From: Streptomyces sp. Ag109_O5-1
GTDB lineage: Bacteria > Actinomycetota > Actinomycetes > Streptomycetales > Streptomycetaceae
Direction: 5' to 3'
Assembly: GCF_003814875.1 (NCBI RefSeq)
Contig: NZ_RKQF01000001.1
Coordinates: 6,758,001-6,822,000, forward strand
DNA: 64,000 bases
Both the position numbers and the translations under genes were made by a program. A model generated the notes under the pieces. It did not search any database and was not told the origin of the DNA. It saw nothing but the letters and a program-made list of their open reading frames with translations. This document shows positions 50,839-58,887 of this stretch, piece after piece; position 1 is the first letter of the stretch; each line of letters begins with the position of its first letter.

Positions 50839-52059
50839 GTGCCTGGCACCAGCCCCGCCGCCTCCTCGACCCCGCTTCTCCCGCAGGGACCGGCGCACAT
50901 CGCCGTGGTCAACCTCCCGATGCAGGGGCATGTGAACCCGACCCTGGGCGTGGTGGAGGAGCTGGTGCGCCGGGGCCACCGGGTCACGTACGCCATCACC
51001 GAGGACTTCGCGCCCGCGGTCAAGGCGGCCGGCGCAGAGCCCGTCGTCTACCCCGTGGAGAGCGACGGCTCCGACGCGCCCGAGCGCCTCGCGGAGGGCT
51101 TCGCCCGCGCGGTGCACGTCTCGCTGGGCTCCCTGCCCGCGCTGACCCGGGCGTACGAACACGACCGCCCCGACCTCGTCCTCTACGACGTCTACAGCTT
51201 CGCGGGGCTGCTGCTGGGCGCCCAGTGGGGCGTGCCGACCGTCCTGTGCTCGCCCACCCACATGGCCTACGACGGACTGTTCCCCGAGTTCTTCGACGGC
51301 GCGGACGGTCTCGCCGGCCTCCCCGGGTACGACGACCTGGCCGCCGCCTTCGCCGTGCGCGGTCTCGACCCCGCCCGCATCCACGAGGTCGAGCGGCCCG
51401 ACCGGGCGATCGCCTTCCTGCCCCGTTCCTTCCAGCGCGGTGCGGACACCGTCGCCGCCCGCCGCGTCGCCTACGTCGGGCCCGTCCTCGGCGACCGCTC
51501 CTACCAGGGGTCCTGGCAGCCGCCCCGCCCCGACGTGCCCGTGCTGCTGGTCTCGCTGGGCTCCCAGTTCACCCGGCGCCCGGAGTTCTACCGGGTGTGC
51601 GCCGAGGCCTTCGCGGACCTGCCCCACCATGTGGTGATGGCCGTCGGCCCGGACGTCACCCCGGACCAGCTCGGCCCGCTCCCCGCCCATGTCGAGGTGC
51701 ATGCGCAGGTGCCGCAGCTGGCCGTGCTGGCGCACGCGGACGTCTTCGTGACCCATGCGGGGATGGGCGGCACGATGGAGGCCGTGCAGTACGGGGTGCC
51801 GATGGTGGCGATCCCGCAGATGGCGGAGCAGCGCGTCAACGCGGGCCGGATCGAGGACCTGGGGCTCGGGGTGCACCTGCCGCGCGAGCGGGTCACCGCG
51901 GAGTCGCTGCGGGCGGCCGTGCTGCGGGTCTCGGCGGACCCGGCCGTCCGCGCGGCCGTCGCCGGCCTGCGCGCCGAGATCGACCGGTCGGGCGGCGCGA
52001 GTGCCGCCGCGGACCTGGCCGAGGACGCGCTGGGAGCCGAGCAGGGAGCCGAGCAGTGA
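50839..52059 (+). CDS. mgt: Macrolide-type glycosyltransferase (MGT family)
   Basis: 406 residues, GT1/GT-B fold. Acceptor domain: IAVVNLPMQGHVNPTLGVVEELVRRG. The donor-binding motif is FVTHAGMGGTMEAVQYGVPMVAIPQMAEQ. This is the form of UDP-glucose-dependent macrolide-inactivating transferases (Mgt, OleD) that protect Streptomyces; other acceptors such as flavonoids are known. GTG at 50839 has AGGAAA upstream; the in-frame extension to 50743 lacks conservation signs. GTGA overlap with a thioesterase gene. Confidence 0.92.
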   Translation: MPGTSPAASSTPLLPQGPAHIAVVNLPMQGHVNPTLGVVEELVRRGHRVTYAITEDFAPAVKAAGAEPVVYPVESDGSDAPERLAEGFARAVHVSLGSLPALTRAYEHDRPDLVLYDVYSFAGLLLGAQWGVPTVLCSPTHMAYDGLFPEFFDGADGLAGLPGYDDLAAAFAVRGLDPARIHEVERPDRAIAFLPRSFQRGADTVAARRVAYVGPVLGDRSYQGSWQPPRPDVPVLLVSLGSQFTRRPEFYRVCAEAFADLPHHVVMAVGPDVTPDQLGPLPAHVEVHAQVPQLAVLAHADVFVTHAGMGGTMEAVQYGVPMVAIPQMAEQRVNAGRIEDLGLGVHLPRERVTAESLRAAVLRVSADPAVRAAVAGLRAEIDRSGGASAAADLAEDALGAEQGAEQ

Positions 52060-52547
52060 GCCATGCGACCCTGACGGCGGTCCCCGCCCCGGCCCCCGGG
52101 CCCGCCCCCGTGCCCGCGCAGCAGCAGGCGCACCACCACCGCCCCCACCTCTACAGCCGCCCGGTCCGGATGAGCGATCTGGACCCGATGAACCACGTGA
52201 ACAACGTCCGCCTCCTGGAGATGGTCCAGGACGCCCACGTGGACCTCTTCTACCTCCAGCGCGGCCACCCCGGGCAGGCCGTTCGCGTCCGCGTGATCTA
52301 CGCCCGCCACGAACTCGACTACACCGAGGCGCTCGACCTCCGTCCGGAACCGGCCGTCATCAGCACCACCGTCAGCGCGGTCCGCCGCACCTCCTTCCAG
52401 CTGACCAGCCGGATCACCCGGGGCGACCAGGTGTTCTGCACCTGTGTGAGCACCTGTGTCGCCTACGACCCCGCCGCCCGCCGCACCCGCAGGCTGGAGG
52501 ACGACGAGCTGGCCGTGCTGGCCCGGCACGCGGCCTGCGACTGCTGA
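52056..52547 (+). CDS. Hotdog-fold acyl-CoA thioesterase (4HBT/YbgC-like)
   Basis: 163 residues. After a Pro/Ala-rich N-terminus of about 35 residues comes RPVRMSDLDPMNHVNNVRLLEMVQDA, the 4HBT signature with Asp and His-Val-Asn-Asn. The C-terminus has CTCVSTCVAYDP. Its start overlaps the glycosyltransferase stop (52056-52059). It could hydrolyse acyl-CoA formed by the neighbouring catabolic genes. Confidence 0.9.
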   Translation: MSHATLTAVPAPAPGPAPVPAQQQAHHHRPHLYSRPVRMSDLDPMNHVNNVRLLEMVQDAHVDLFYLQRGHPGQAVRVRVIYARHELDYTEALDLRPEPAVISTTVSAVRRTSFQLTSRITRGDQVFCTCVSTCVAYDPAARRTRRLEDDELAVLARHAACDC

Positions 52548-52566
52548 CGAACCGCCATCCCAGTAG

Positions 52567-52581
52567 CTGACGGTTCGTCAG
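52567..52581. promoter_or_regulatory. TetR-type operator, copy 12
   Basis: CTGACGGTTCGTCAG, both halves perfect, 21 bases before the amidohydrolase ATG. Confidence 0.8.
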
Positions 52582-52602
52582 ATCGGCGCTACCGTGAGCG
52601 CC

Positions 52603-53853
52603 ATGGACACCCAGGACGGCACGTTTCCGCTGATCATCTCCGTCGACGACCACACCGTGGAGCCGCCGGACGTCTGGCAGTCCCGCCTCCCGAAGAAGTA
52701 CCTGGACGTCGGACCGCGCATAGTCCGTGCCCCGCTGAGGGAGATGAGCTTCCTCGGCGGCCGGTTCAGGCCGGTCATGGGGAAGCCCGGGGAGGACGGC
52801 CCGACAGGCGACTGGTGGATCTACGAGGACCTGCACCGTCCCCTCACCCGCCTCGACACCGCCGTGGGCTACTCCCGTGACGAGATCAAGCTCGAAGTGA
52901 TCACGTACGAGCAGATGCGGGCGGGGTCGTACGACGTCCCGCAGCGGCTCGCCGACATGGACGTCAACCACGTCCAGTCCGCCCTCTGCTTCCCGACCTT
53001 CCCGCGCTTCTGCGGGCAGACCTTCACCGAGGCCAAGGACCGCGAACTGGCCCTGCTCTGTGTCCAGGCGTACAACGACTGGATGGTGGAGGAGTGGTGC
53101 GGCCCGCTCGCGCAGGGTCGGCTCATCCCCCTCGCGCTCATCCCCCTGTGGGACGCGGAGCTGGCGGCCGCCGAGGTCCGCCGCAACGCGGCCCGCGGTG
53201 TCCGTGCCGTCGCCTTCTCCGAGATACCCCCGCACCTGGGGCTGCCCTCCGTCCACACCGACGCGTGGGACCCCTTCCTGGCCGCCTGCGACGAGACCGG
53301 CACGGTGGTCGCCATGCACATCGGCTCCAGCAGCAAGATGCCCTCCACCTCGGCGGACGCCCCGCCGGCCGTCGGCTCCACCATCACCTTCGCCAACTGC
53401 TGCTTCTCGGTGGTCGACTGGCTGATGAGCGGCAAGTTCGAACGCTTCCCCGACCTGAAGGTGATGTACGCGGAGGGCCAGATCGGCTGGATCCCCTACA
53501 TCCTCGAACGCGCCGACGTGGTGTGGGAGGAGAACCGGGGCTGGGGCGGAGTCGCCGACAAGGTGCACCGGCCGCCGTCCGAACTCTTCGGGGAGCACGT
53601 CTACGGCTGCTTCTTCGACGACGCGTTCGGTCTGAAGAACCTGGACGCGATCGGTCTCGGCAACGTCCTCTACGAGACCGACTACCCGCACTCCGACTCC
53701 ACCTGGCCGAAGTCACGGGAGGTCGGCGAGGCCCAGATGGGCCACCTGCCCCCGGACGTGGTCGAACGCATCGTCCGAGGCAACGCGATCGACCTCCTGG
53801 GCCTGACCCCCGACGGCCTGTGGCCGGGGCCGGGGGCGGTCACGACCGGCTGA
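52603..53853 (+). CDS. Amidohydrolase-2 family metal-dependent hydrolase
   Basis: 416 residues, TIM-barrel. It starts ISVDDHTVEPPDVWQSRLP, with MHIGSSS in the middle and 'YETDYPHSDSTWPKS' near the end, the metal/active-site Asp region of the ACMSD/amidohydrolase-2 group. Family members decarboxylate or hydrolyse ring-derived acids. The ATG at 52603 or GTG at 52594 follow operator copy 12 so closely that a very short or absent leader is likely. It is therefore a pathway enzyme of the regulon. Confidence 0.9.
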   Translation: MDTQDGTFPLIISVDDHTVEPPDVWQSRLPKKYLDVGPRIVRAPLREMSFLGGRFRPVMGKPGEDGPTGDWWIYEDLHRPLTRLDTAVGYSRDEIKLEVITYEQMRAGSYDVPQRLADMDVNHVQSALCFPTFPRFCGQTFTEAKDRELALLCVQAYNDWMVEEWCGPLAQGRLIPLALIPLWDAELAAAEVRRNAARGVRAVAFSEIPPHLGLPSVHTDAWDPFLAACDETGTVVAMHIGSSSKMPSTSADAPPAVGSTITFANCCFSVVDWLMSGKFERFPDLKVMYAEGQIGWIPYILERADVVWEENRGWGGVADKVHRPPSELFGEHVYGCFFDDAFGLKNLDAIGLGNVLYETDYPHSDSTWPKSREVGEAQMGHLPPDVVERIVRGNAIDLLGLTPDGLWPGPGAVTTG

Positions 53854-53914
53854 GCCCCGCTCCCGCTGCCCTGCCCTGCGGGGCCGTGTCTGGATCAACG
53901 CTCCCGACCCTTGT

Positions 53915-53929
53915 CTGACAGAGCGTCAG
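53915..53929. promoter_or_regulatory. TetR-type operator, copy 13
   Basis: CTGACAGAGCGTCAG, one mismatch. Confidence 0.75.
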
Positions 53930-53957
53930 GCAAGACGATGACTCCGACAGCTCCGAT

Positions 53958-53972
53958 ATGACGGATCGTCAG
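53958..53972. promoter_or_regulatory. TetR-type operator, copy 14
   Basis: ATGACGGATCGTCAG, one outer mismatch, immediately before the 27-bp repeat array and upstream of the F420-type gene. Confidence 0.77.
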
Positions 53973-53976
53973 TTTT

Positions 53977-54084
53977 GGTTCACCGGATACGGCCACCGGA
54001 TTCGGTTCATCGGATACGGCCACCGGATTCGGTTCATCGGATACGTCCACTGGATCCGGCCCATCGGATTCAGTCCATCGCGTT
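53977..54084. repeat. 27-bp tandem repeat array (4 units) between operator and gene start
   Basis: Units at 53977-54003, 54004-54030, 54031-54057 and 54058-54084; the first two differ by one base, the fourth is degenerate. Key sequence: GGATACGGCCACCGGATTC. All lie between operator copy 14 and the GTG of the monooxygenase. The frame stays open through the array (GYGHRIRFI-type peptide), but I consider it untranslated. Confidence 0.88.
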
Positions 54085-54095
54085 CAGGAGGGTGT

Positions 54096-55043
54096 GTGTC
54101 CATCCAAGCCCTGCCGGGCGGGCGGCCGGCGTACGGGATGCAGCTCCCCGTCCAGTCCCAGTCCACCATCTTCGCGGAGCCCTGGGAGGCCGCCGCCGGT
54201 CCGGCGGACCTCGTGGCGATCGCCCGCGCCGCCGAGCATGCCGGCTTCGCCTATCTCGCCGTCTGCGACCACGTGGCGATCCCGCGCCGGCTGGCCCCGG
54301 CCATGAGCACGGTCTGGTACGACCCGGTCGCCACCCTCGCCCACCTGGCCGCCGTGACCGAGCGGGTGCGCCTGCTCAGCCATGTCGCCATCGTGGGCCT
54401 ACGGCACCCCCTCCTCTCCGCCAAGCAGTATGCGACCCTCGACCACCTCTCCGGCGGCCGGCTGATCCTCGGGGTCGGCGCCGGGCACGTGGCGGAGGAG
54501 TTCGAGGTGCTCGGTGTGGACTTCCGGCAGCGGGGAGCGGTGCTGGACGAGGCGATCGACGCGCTGCGGGCGGCTCTCGGGCCGGATGAGTTCCCGTCCC
54601 ATCACGGGAAGTTCTACGACTTCGAGGGGCTCGGGCAGCGTCCCCGGCCCGCCCAGGAGCGGGTGCCGGTGTGGGTCGGCGGGTCGTCGCCGGCCGCCGT
54701 GCGCCGGGCCGCCCTCAAGGGCGACGGCTGGCTGCCCCAGGGCGACCCCAGGGACCGGCTGCCCGCACAGATCGACAGGCTGCTGCGGCTGCGCGAGGAC
54801 GCGGGTGTCGAGGAACCGATCACCGTCGGCGCGATCGCCGAGCCGCTGTACGTCGGCGCGCCTGGGTGGGAGGTGGGCCGCCGCACCCTCAGCGGGAGTC
54901 CCGAGGAACTCGCCGAGTCGCTCAGGGCCTACGGCGAGATGGGCGTGCACCAGATCCAGGTGCGGTTCCGCAGCCGGAGCCGGGCCGAACTCATCGACCA
55001 GATCCACGCGTTCGGGGCCGAGGTCGCGCCCCGCCTGACCTGA
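54096..55043 (+). CDS. Luciferase-like (LLM) F420-dependent oxidoreductase
   Basis: 315 residues: GMQLPVQSQSTIFAEPWE, 'ARAAEHAGFAYLAVCDHVAIP', 'GRLILGVGAGHVAEEFEVLG' and 'VPVWVGGSSPAAVRRAALKGDGWLP', which follow the LLM barrel with an F420/FMN phosphate-binding segment. I chose GTG 54096, just after AGGAGGG (54086-54092); an upstream in-frame ATG at 53958 lies inside the operator. In operon with the SDR at 55052 (8-base gap). Confidence 0.9.
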   Translation: MSIQALPGGRPAYGMQLPVQSQSTIFAEPWEAAAGPADLVAIARAAEHAGFAYLAVCDHVAIPRRLAPAMSTVWYDPVATLAHLAAVTERVRLLSHVAIVGLRHPLLSAKQYATLDHLSGGRLILGVGAGHVAEEFEVLGVDFRQRGAVLDEAIDALRAALGPDEFPSHHGKFYDFEGLGQRPRPAQERVPVWVGGSSPAAVRRAALKGDGWLPQGDPRDRLPAQIDRLLRLREDAGVEEPITVGAIAEPLYVGAPGWEVGRRTLSGSPEELAESLRAYGEMGVHQIQVRFRSRSRAELIDQIHAFGAEVAPRLT

Positions 55044-55051
55044 GGAGCGGT

Positions 55052-55822
55052 ATGGGCAAGCTGGACGGGCGCGTCGTCATCGTCACCGGGGCGGCGCGCG
55101 GGCAGGGCGAACAGGAGGCGCGGCTCTTCGTCGCGGAGGGCGCGCGGGTCGTCGTGGCGGATGTGCTGGACGACCAGGGAGAGGCGCTCGCCAAGGAGAT
55201 AGGGGCGGCCTACGTCCATCTGGACGTGGGTGTGGAGGGGGAGTGGCAGGCCGCCGTGGCCGCCGCGAAGAAGGCGTACGGCCGGCTCGACGGGCTGGTG
55301 AACAACGCGGGCATCCTGCGGTTCAACGCGCTCGTGGACACGCCCCTCGACGAGTTCATGCAGGTCGTACAGGTCAACCAGGTCGGCTGCTTCCTGGGCA
55401 TGAAGACGGTCGCGCCGGAGCTGGCCGACGGCGGGACCATCGTCAACACGGCCTCCTACACGGCGCTGACCGGGATGGCGGCGGTCGGCACGTACGCCGC
55501 GACCAAGCACGCGGTGCTCGGGCTCACCCGGGTCGCCGCGCTGGAACTGGCCGACCGGGGGATACGGGTCAACGCGATCTGCCCCGGCGCCATCGACACC
55601 GCGATGTCCAACCCCGCGCGGCTCGACCCGACCGCCGACCCGGCGGAGATGAGCCGCGCCCTCGACGACCTGTACCGCAAGCTCGTGCCGCTGGGCCGGA
55701 TCGGGCGGGCCGAGGAGGTGGCCAGGCTGGCGCTCTTCCTGACCTCGGACGACTCGTCGTACATCACCGGGCAGCCGTTCGTGATCGACGGGGGGTGGCT
55801 GGCGGGGGTCAGTGTCATCTGA
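55052..55822 (+). CDS. Short-chain dehydrogenase (3alpha/20beta-HSD type)
   Basis: 256 residues: TGAARGQG (12-19), Asp37 after beta2 (VVVAD) indicating NAD preference, NNAG, Ser135, Tyr148 and Lys152 (YAATK). The C-terminus ends SSYITGQPFVIDGGW as in classical SDRs close to bacterial hydroxysteroid dehydrogenases. AGGAG lies 5 bases upstream. Its stop codon overlaps operator copy 15. Acts on a hydroxy/keto intermediate of the pathway (inference). Confidence 0.93.
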   Translation: MGKLDGRVVIVTGAARGQGEQEARLFVAEGARVVVADVLDDQGEALAKEIGAAYVHLDVGVEGEWQAAVAAAKKAYGRLDGLVNNAGILRFNALVDTPLDEFMQVVQVNQVGCFLGMKTVAPELADGGTIVNTASYTALTGMAAVGTYAATKHAVLGLTRVAALELADRGIRVNAICPGAIDTAMSNPARLDPTADPAEMSRALDDLYRKLVPLGRIGRAEEVARLALFLTSDDSSYITGQPFVIDGGWLAGVSVI

Positions 55823-55833
55823 CGGCTCGTCAG
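55819..55833. promoter_or_regulatory. TetR-type operator, copy 15
   Basis: CTGACGGCTCGTCAG, perfect halves, overlaps the stop codon of the SDR gene. Confidence 0.8.
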
Positions 55834-55845
55834 CTATTGACCTTT

Positions 55846-55860
55846 CTGACGCTACGTCAG
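55846..55860. promoter_or_regulatory. TetR-type operator, copy 16
   Basis: CTGACGCTACGTCAG, perfect halves, 27 bases from copy 15 and 55 bases before the next monooxygenase gene. Confidence 0.8.
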
Positions 55861-55915
55861 AAAGTGCGTAGGACTCATAAGGACCACCCACCTGGACTTG
55901 GGACGGTGAACCGCC

Positions 55916-57034
55916 TTGGAATTCGGGCTCTTTGTACAGGGATACGTGGGCAAGCGCGCCGAGACCGACCCGCTGGCCGAGCACAAGGCACTGATGGAGG
56001 AGACCGAGTACGTCATCCAGGCGGACAAGTCGGGGTTCAAGTACGCCTGGGCCTCCGAACACCACTTCCTCGACGAGTACTCGCACCTGTCCGCCAACGA
56101 CGTGTACCTCGGCTATCTGGCCCACGCCACCGAGCGGATCCACCTAGGCTCCGGGATCTTCAACCCCCTCGCCCAGGTCAACCACCCCGTGAAGGTCGCC
56201 GAGAAGGTCGCCATGCTCGACCATCTCAGCGGCAACCGCTTCGAGTTCGGCAGCGGACGCGGCGCCGGCTCCCACGAGATCCTCGGGTTCATCCCTGGTG
56301 TGACCGACATGAACTACACCAAGGAGATCTGGGAGGAGACGATCGCCGAGTTCCCCAAGATGTGGCTCCAGGACGAGTACGTCGGCTTCCAGGGCAAGCA
56401 CTGGCAGCTGCCGCCGAGGAAGGTGCTGCCGAAGCCGTACGGCAAGTCGCACCCCGCGATGTGGTACGCGGCCGGATCCCCGCCGTCGTACGCCATGGCG
56501 GCGAGGAAGGGGCTGGGGGTGCTCGGGTTCAGCATCCAGAAGGTCTCCGACATGGAGTGGGTGCTGGAGCAGTACAAGACGGCGATCGTGAACGCGGAGC
56601 CGGTCGGGGACTTCGTCAACGACAACGTCATGGTGACGACGACGGCGATCTGTGCGCCGACCCACGACGAGGCGATCCGGATCGCGGCGAGCGGCGGGCT
56701 GCACTATCTGCCCTCCCTGGTGTTCCGGTACCACGACACGTTCCCGCGGCCCGAGGGGTTCCCGGTCTGGCCGGAGACGCTGCCGGAGTACACGCCGGAG
56801 TTCGTGGAGCTGCTGGTCGAGGAGGAACTGCTGATCTGCGGGGACCCGGACGAGGTGCTGCGGCAGTGCAAGCGGTGGGAGCAGGCCGGGGCGGACCAGT
56901 TGAGCTTCGGGTTGCCGGTGGGGGTGCCGAAGGAGGAGACGCTGCAGACGATCCGGTTGATCGGGGAGCACGTGATTCCGAAGATCGACACGGATCCTGT
57001 GCATCGGACCACGCGGTTCCGTCAGGGGGCTTGA
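55916..57034 (+). CDS. Luciferase-like (LLM) flavin-dependent monooxygenase
   Basis: 372 residues of the LuxA-like class: MEFGLFVQGYVGKRAETDPL, 'WASEHHFLDEYSHLSAND', 'SGNRFEFGSGRGAGSHEI' and 'GKSHPAMWYAAGSPPSYAMAARKGLG'. Such enzymes use FMNH2 from a reductase, so the flavin reductase at 19314 is a likely partner. TTG start; a weak GGGACGG precedes it. Behind operators 15 and 16. The amidohydrolase and aldehyde dehydrogenase genes that follow may be in the same transcript. Confidence 0.92.
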   Translation: MEFGLFVQGYVGKRAETDPLAEHKALMEETEYVIQADKSGFKYAWASEHHFLDEYSHLSANDVYLGYLAHATERIHLGSGIFNPLAQVNHPVKVAEKVAMLDHLSGNRFEFGSGRGAGSHEILGFIPGVTDMNYTKEIWEETIAEFPKMWLQDEYVGFQGKHWQLPPRKVLPKPYGKSHPAMWYAAGSPPSYAMAARKGLGVLGFSIQKVSDMEWVLEQYKTAIVNAEPVGDFVNDNVMVTTTAICAPTHDEAIRIAASGGLHYLPSLVFRYHDTFPRPEGFPVWPETLPEYTPEFVELLVEEELLICGDPDEVLRQCKRWEQAGADQLSFGLPVGVPKEETLQTIRLIGEHVIPKIDTDPVHRTTRFRQGA

Positions 57035-57060
57035 GCGCGCGTTGGCGGGTGCGGGTGCGT

Positions 57061-57120
57061 TGTGGCTGGTCGCGCAGTTCCTCCCCCAGCCTTCGGCCGG
57101 GGGTACCCCCAGCGCCCCTA
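57061..57120. repeat. Interspersed repeat copy interrupted by a hairpin element
   Basis: TGGTCGCGCAGTTCC (57067-57081) and GCGCCCCTA (57112-57120) are the two ends of the repeat seen intact at 13105-13135. Between them about 30 bases form a hairpin, CCCCCAGCC-TTC-GGCCGGGGG, followed by TACCCCCA. Confidence 0.65.
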
Positions 57121-57156
57121 GGTAGGTAGTCCTGCCGCATACCAGGAGGTGAGCCC

Positions 57157-58887
57157 ATGCTTGATCACGTCATCAAAGGGGCGACGGTTGTCGACGGCAC
57201 CGGCGCGCCCGCTTTCGTCGCCGACGTCGGTATCCGTGACGGTCGTATCGCCGTCATCGGGTCTGTCACCGAGGAGTCCCGTACGGCCGAGGACGGCGGC
57301 GGGCTCGTCCTCGCCCCGGGGTTCGTCGATCCGCACACGCACTACGACGCCCAGCTCTTCTGGGACCCGTACGCGGTCCCTTCGTTGAACCACGGTGTCA
57401 CGACCGTCGCCGCCGGGAACTGCGGGTTCACCCTCGCCCCCCTCAACCCGTCCCGCCCCGCCGACGCCGACTACACCCGCCGCATGATGTCCAAGGTCGA
57501 GGGCATGTCCCTGGTCGCCCTGGAGGAAGGGGCGCCCTGGAGCTGGAACTCCTTCGGGGAGTATCTGGACGCGCTCGAAGGGCGGATCGCCGTCAACGCC
57601 GGGTTCATGGTGGGGCACTGCGCCCTGCGCCGGTACGTGATGGGGCCGGACGCGATCGGCGGGCAGCCCAGTGAGGAGCAACTAGCCGAGATCGTACGGC
57701 TGTTGCACGAGGCCATGGACGCGGGCGCCTGGGGGTTCTCCACCACCCAGTCCAGCACCCACTCCGACGGGGACGGGCAGCCGGTGGCCTCGCGGCACGC
57801 GCTCCCCGCCGAGCTGCTGGCCCTGTCGAAAGCGGTCGGGGAGCACGAGGGGACACAGATCGAGGCGATCGTCGCCGGGTGTCTCGACCAGTTCAGCGAT
57901 GCCGAGATCGAGCTGTTCGCCGAGATGAGCGCGGTGGCCGGGCGGCCGCTGAACTGGAACGTGCTGACCGTCGACGCCGCCGTGCCCGAGCGGGTCCCCC
58001 GGCAGCTCCAGGCCAGCGAGCGGGCCCGGAAGGCGGGCGGCAGGGTCGTGGCGCTGACCATGCCCATCCTCACCCCGATGAACATGTCGCTCGGGACCTT
58101 CTGCGCGCTGAACCTCATCCCCGGGTGGGGGCCGATCCTCGGACTGCCGGTTCCGGAGCGGATCGAGAAGCTGCGCGACCCGGACGTAAGGGCCGAGATG
58201 CTGGCGCGCGCCAACAGCAAGGAAGCCGGGGTCTTCCGGCGGCTGGCGAACTTCGGGCGGTACGTCATCGGGGACACCTACAGCGAGGCCAACGCCGGGC
58301 TCACCGGGCGGGTGGTCAAGGACATCGCCCAGGAGCGCGGCCAGGACCCCTTCCACTGCCTCGTCGAGATCTGCGCCGCCGACGACCTCCGCACCGTCCT
58401 GTGGCCCATGCCCACCGACAACGACCCCGCCTCCTGGGCGCTGCGCGCCGAGACCTGGCAGCACGAGGACGTGATGCTGGGCGGGTCGGACGCGGGGGCG
58501 CATCTGGACCGGATGTGCGGGGCGCCGTACACCACCCGGTTCATCGGGGACTGTCTGCGCGGGCGGAAGCTGCTCGGCCTGGAACAGGCCGTGAAGATGC
58601 TCACCGACGATCCCGCCCGGCTCTTCGGGCTGCGGGAGCGGGGGCGGATCGCGGAGGGCTGGCATGCGGACCTCGTCCTCTTCGACCCGGAGCGGATCGC
58701 CGCCGGCCAGGCCACCCTGGTGCACGACCTGCCGGGAGACAGCCCCCGCCTGGACGCGAAGGCGATCGGCGTGCACGCGGTCTGGGTCAACGGCGTCGAG
58801 GCCATCCGGGACGACGTGGTGAGCGGTGCCGTACCGGGCAGGGTGCTGCGGTCCGGGCGGGACACCAGGACGGTGAGCACCCGGTGA
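57157..58887 (+). CDS. D-aminoacylase/amidohydrolase-type metallohydrolase
   Basis: 576 residues. The metal-binding motif is GFVDPHTHYDAQ, with later His/Asp positions near GFMVGHCALRRYVMG, 'GSDAGAHLDRMCGAPYTTRF' and 'RIAEGWHADLVLFDPE' (amidohydrolase-3 C-terminus). It resembles N-acyl-D-amino-acid deacylases, but many members open cyclic amides, lactones or ring diketones. AGGAGGTGA precedes the ATG. GTGA overlap with the aldehyde dehydrogenase. In its context a ring-opening hydrolase is plausible. Confidence 0.9.
   Translation: MLDHVIKGATVVDGTGAPAFVADVGIRDGRIAVIGSVTEESRTAEDGGGLVLAPGFVDPHTHYDAQLFWDPYAVPSLNHGVTTVAAGNCGFTLAPLNPSRPADADYTRRMMSKVEGMSLVALEEGAPWSWNSFGEYLDALEGRIAVNAGFMVGHCALRRYVMGPDAIGGQPSEEQLAEIVRLLHEAMDAGAWGFSTTQSSTHSDGDGQPVASRHALPAELLALSKAVGEHEGTQIEAIVAGCLDQFSDAEIELFAEMSAVAGRPLNWNVLTVDAAVPERVPRQLQASERARKAGGRVVALTMPILTPMNMSLGTFCALNLIPGWGPILGLPVPERIEKLRDPDVRAEMLARANSKEAGVFRRLANFGRYVIGDTYSEANAGLTGRVVKDIAQERGQDPFHCLVEICAADDLRTVLWPMPTDNDPASWALRAETWQHEDVMLGGSDAGAHLDRMCGAPYTTRFIGDCLRGRKLLGLEQAVKMLTDDPARLFGLRERGRIAEGWHADLVLFDPERIAAGQATLVHDLPGDSPRLDAKAIGVHAVWVNGVEAIRDDVVSGAVPGRVLRSGRDTRTVSTR

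Noticed and set aside
52544-52558. CTGACGAACCGCCAT at the end of the thioesterase gene as a further operator
   Set aside because: Only the left half-site matches and it covers a stop codon; copy 12 lies 23 bases further on and explains regulation.
53958-54095. N-terminal extension of the LLM protein translated from the 27-bp repeats
   Set aside because: The ATG is part of the operator, has no ribosome site and the extension is pure repeat; the GTG after AGGAGG fits better. It is kept as an alternative in the findings.
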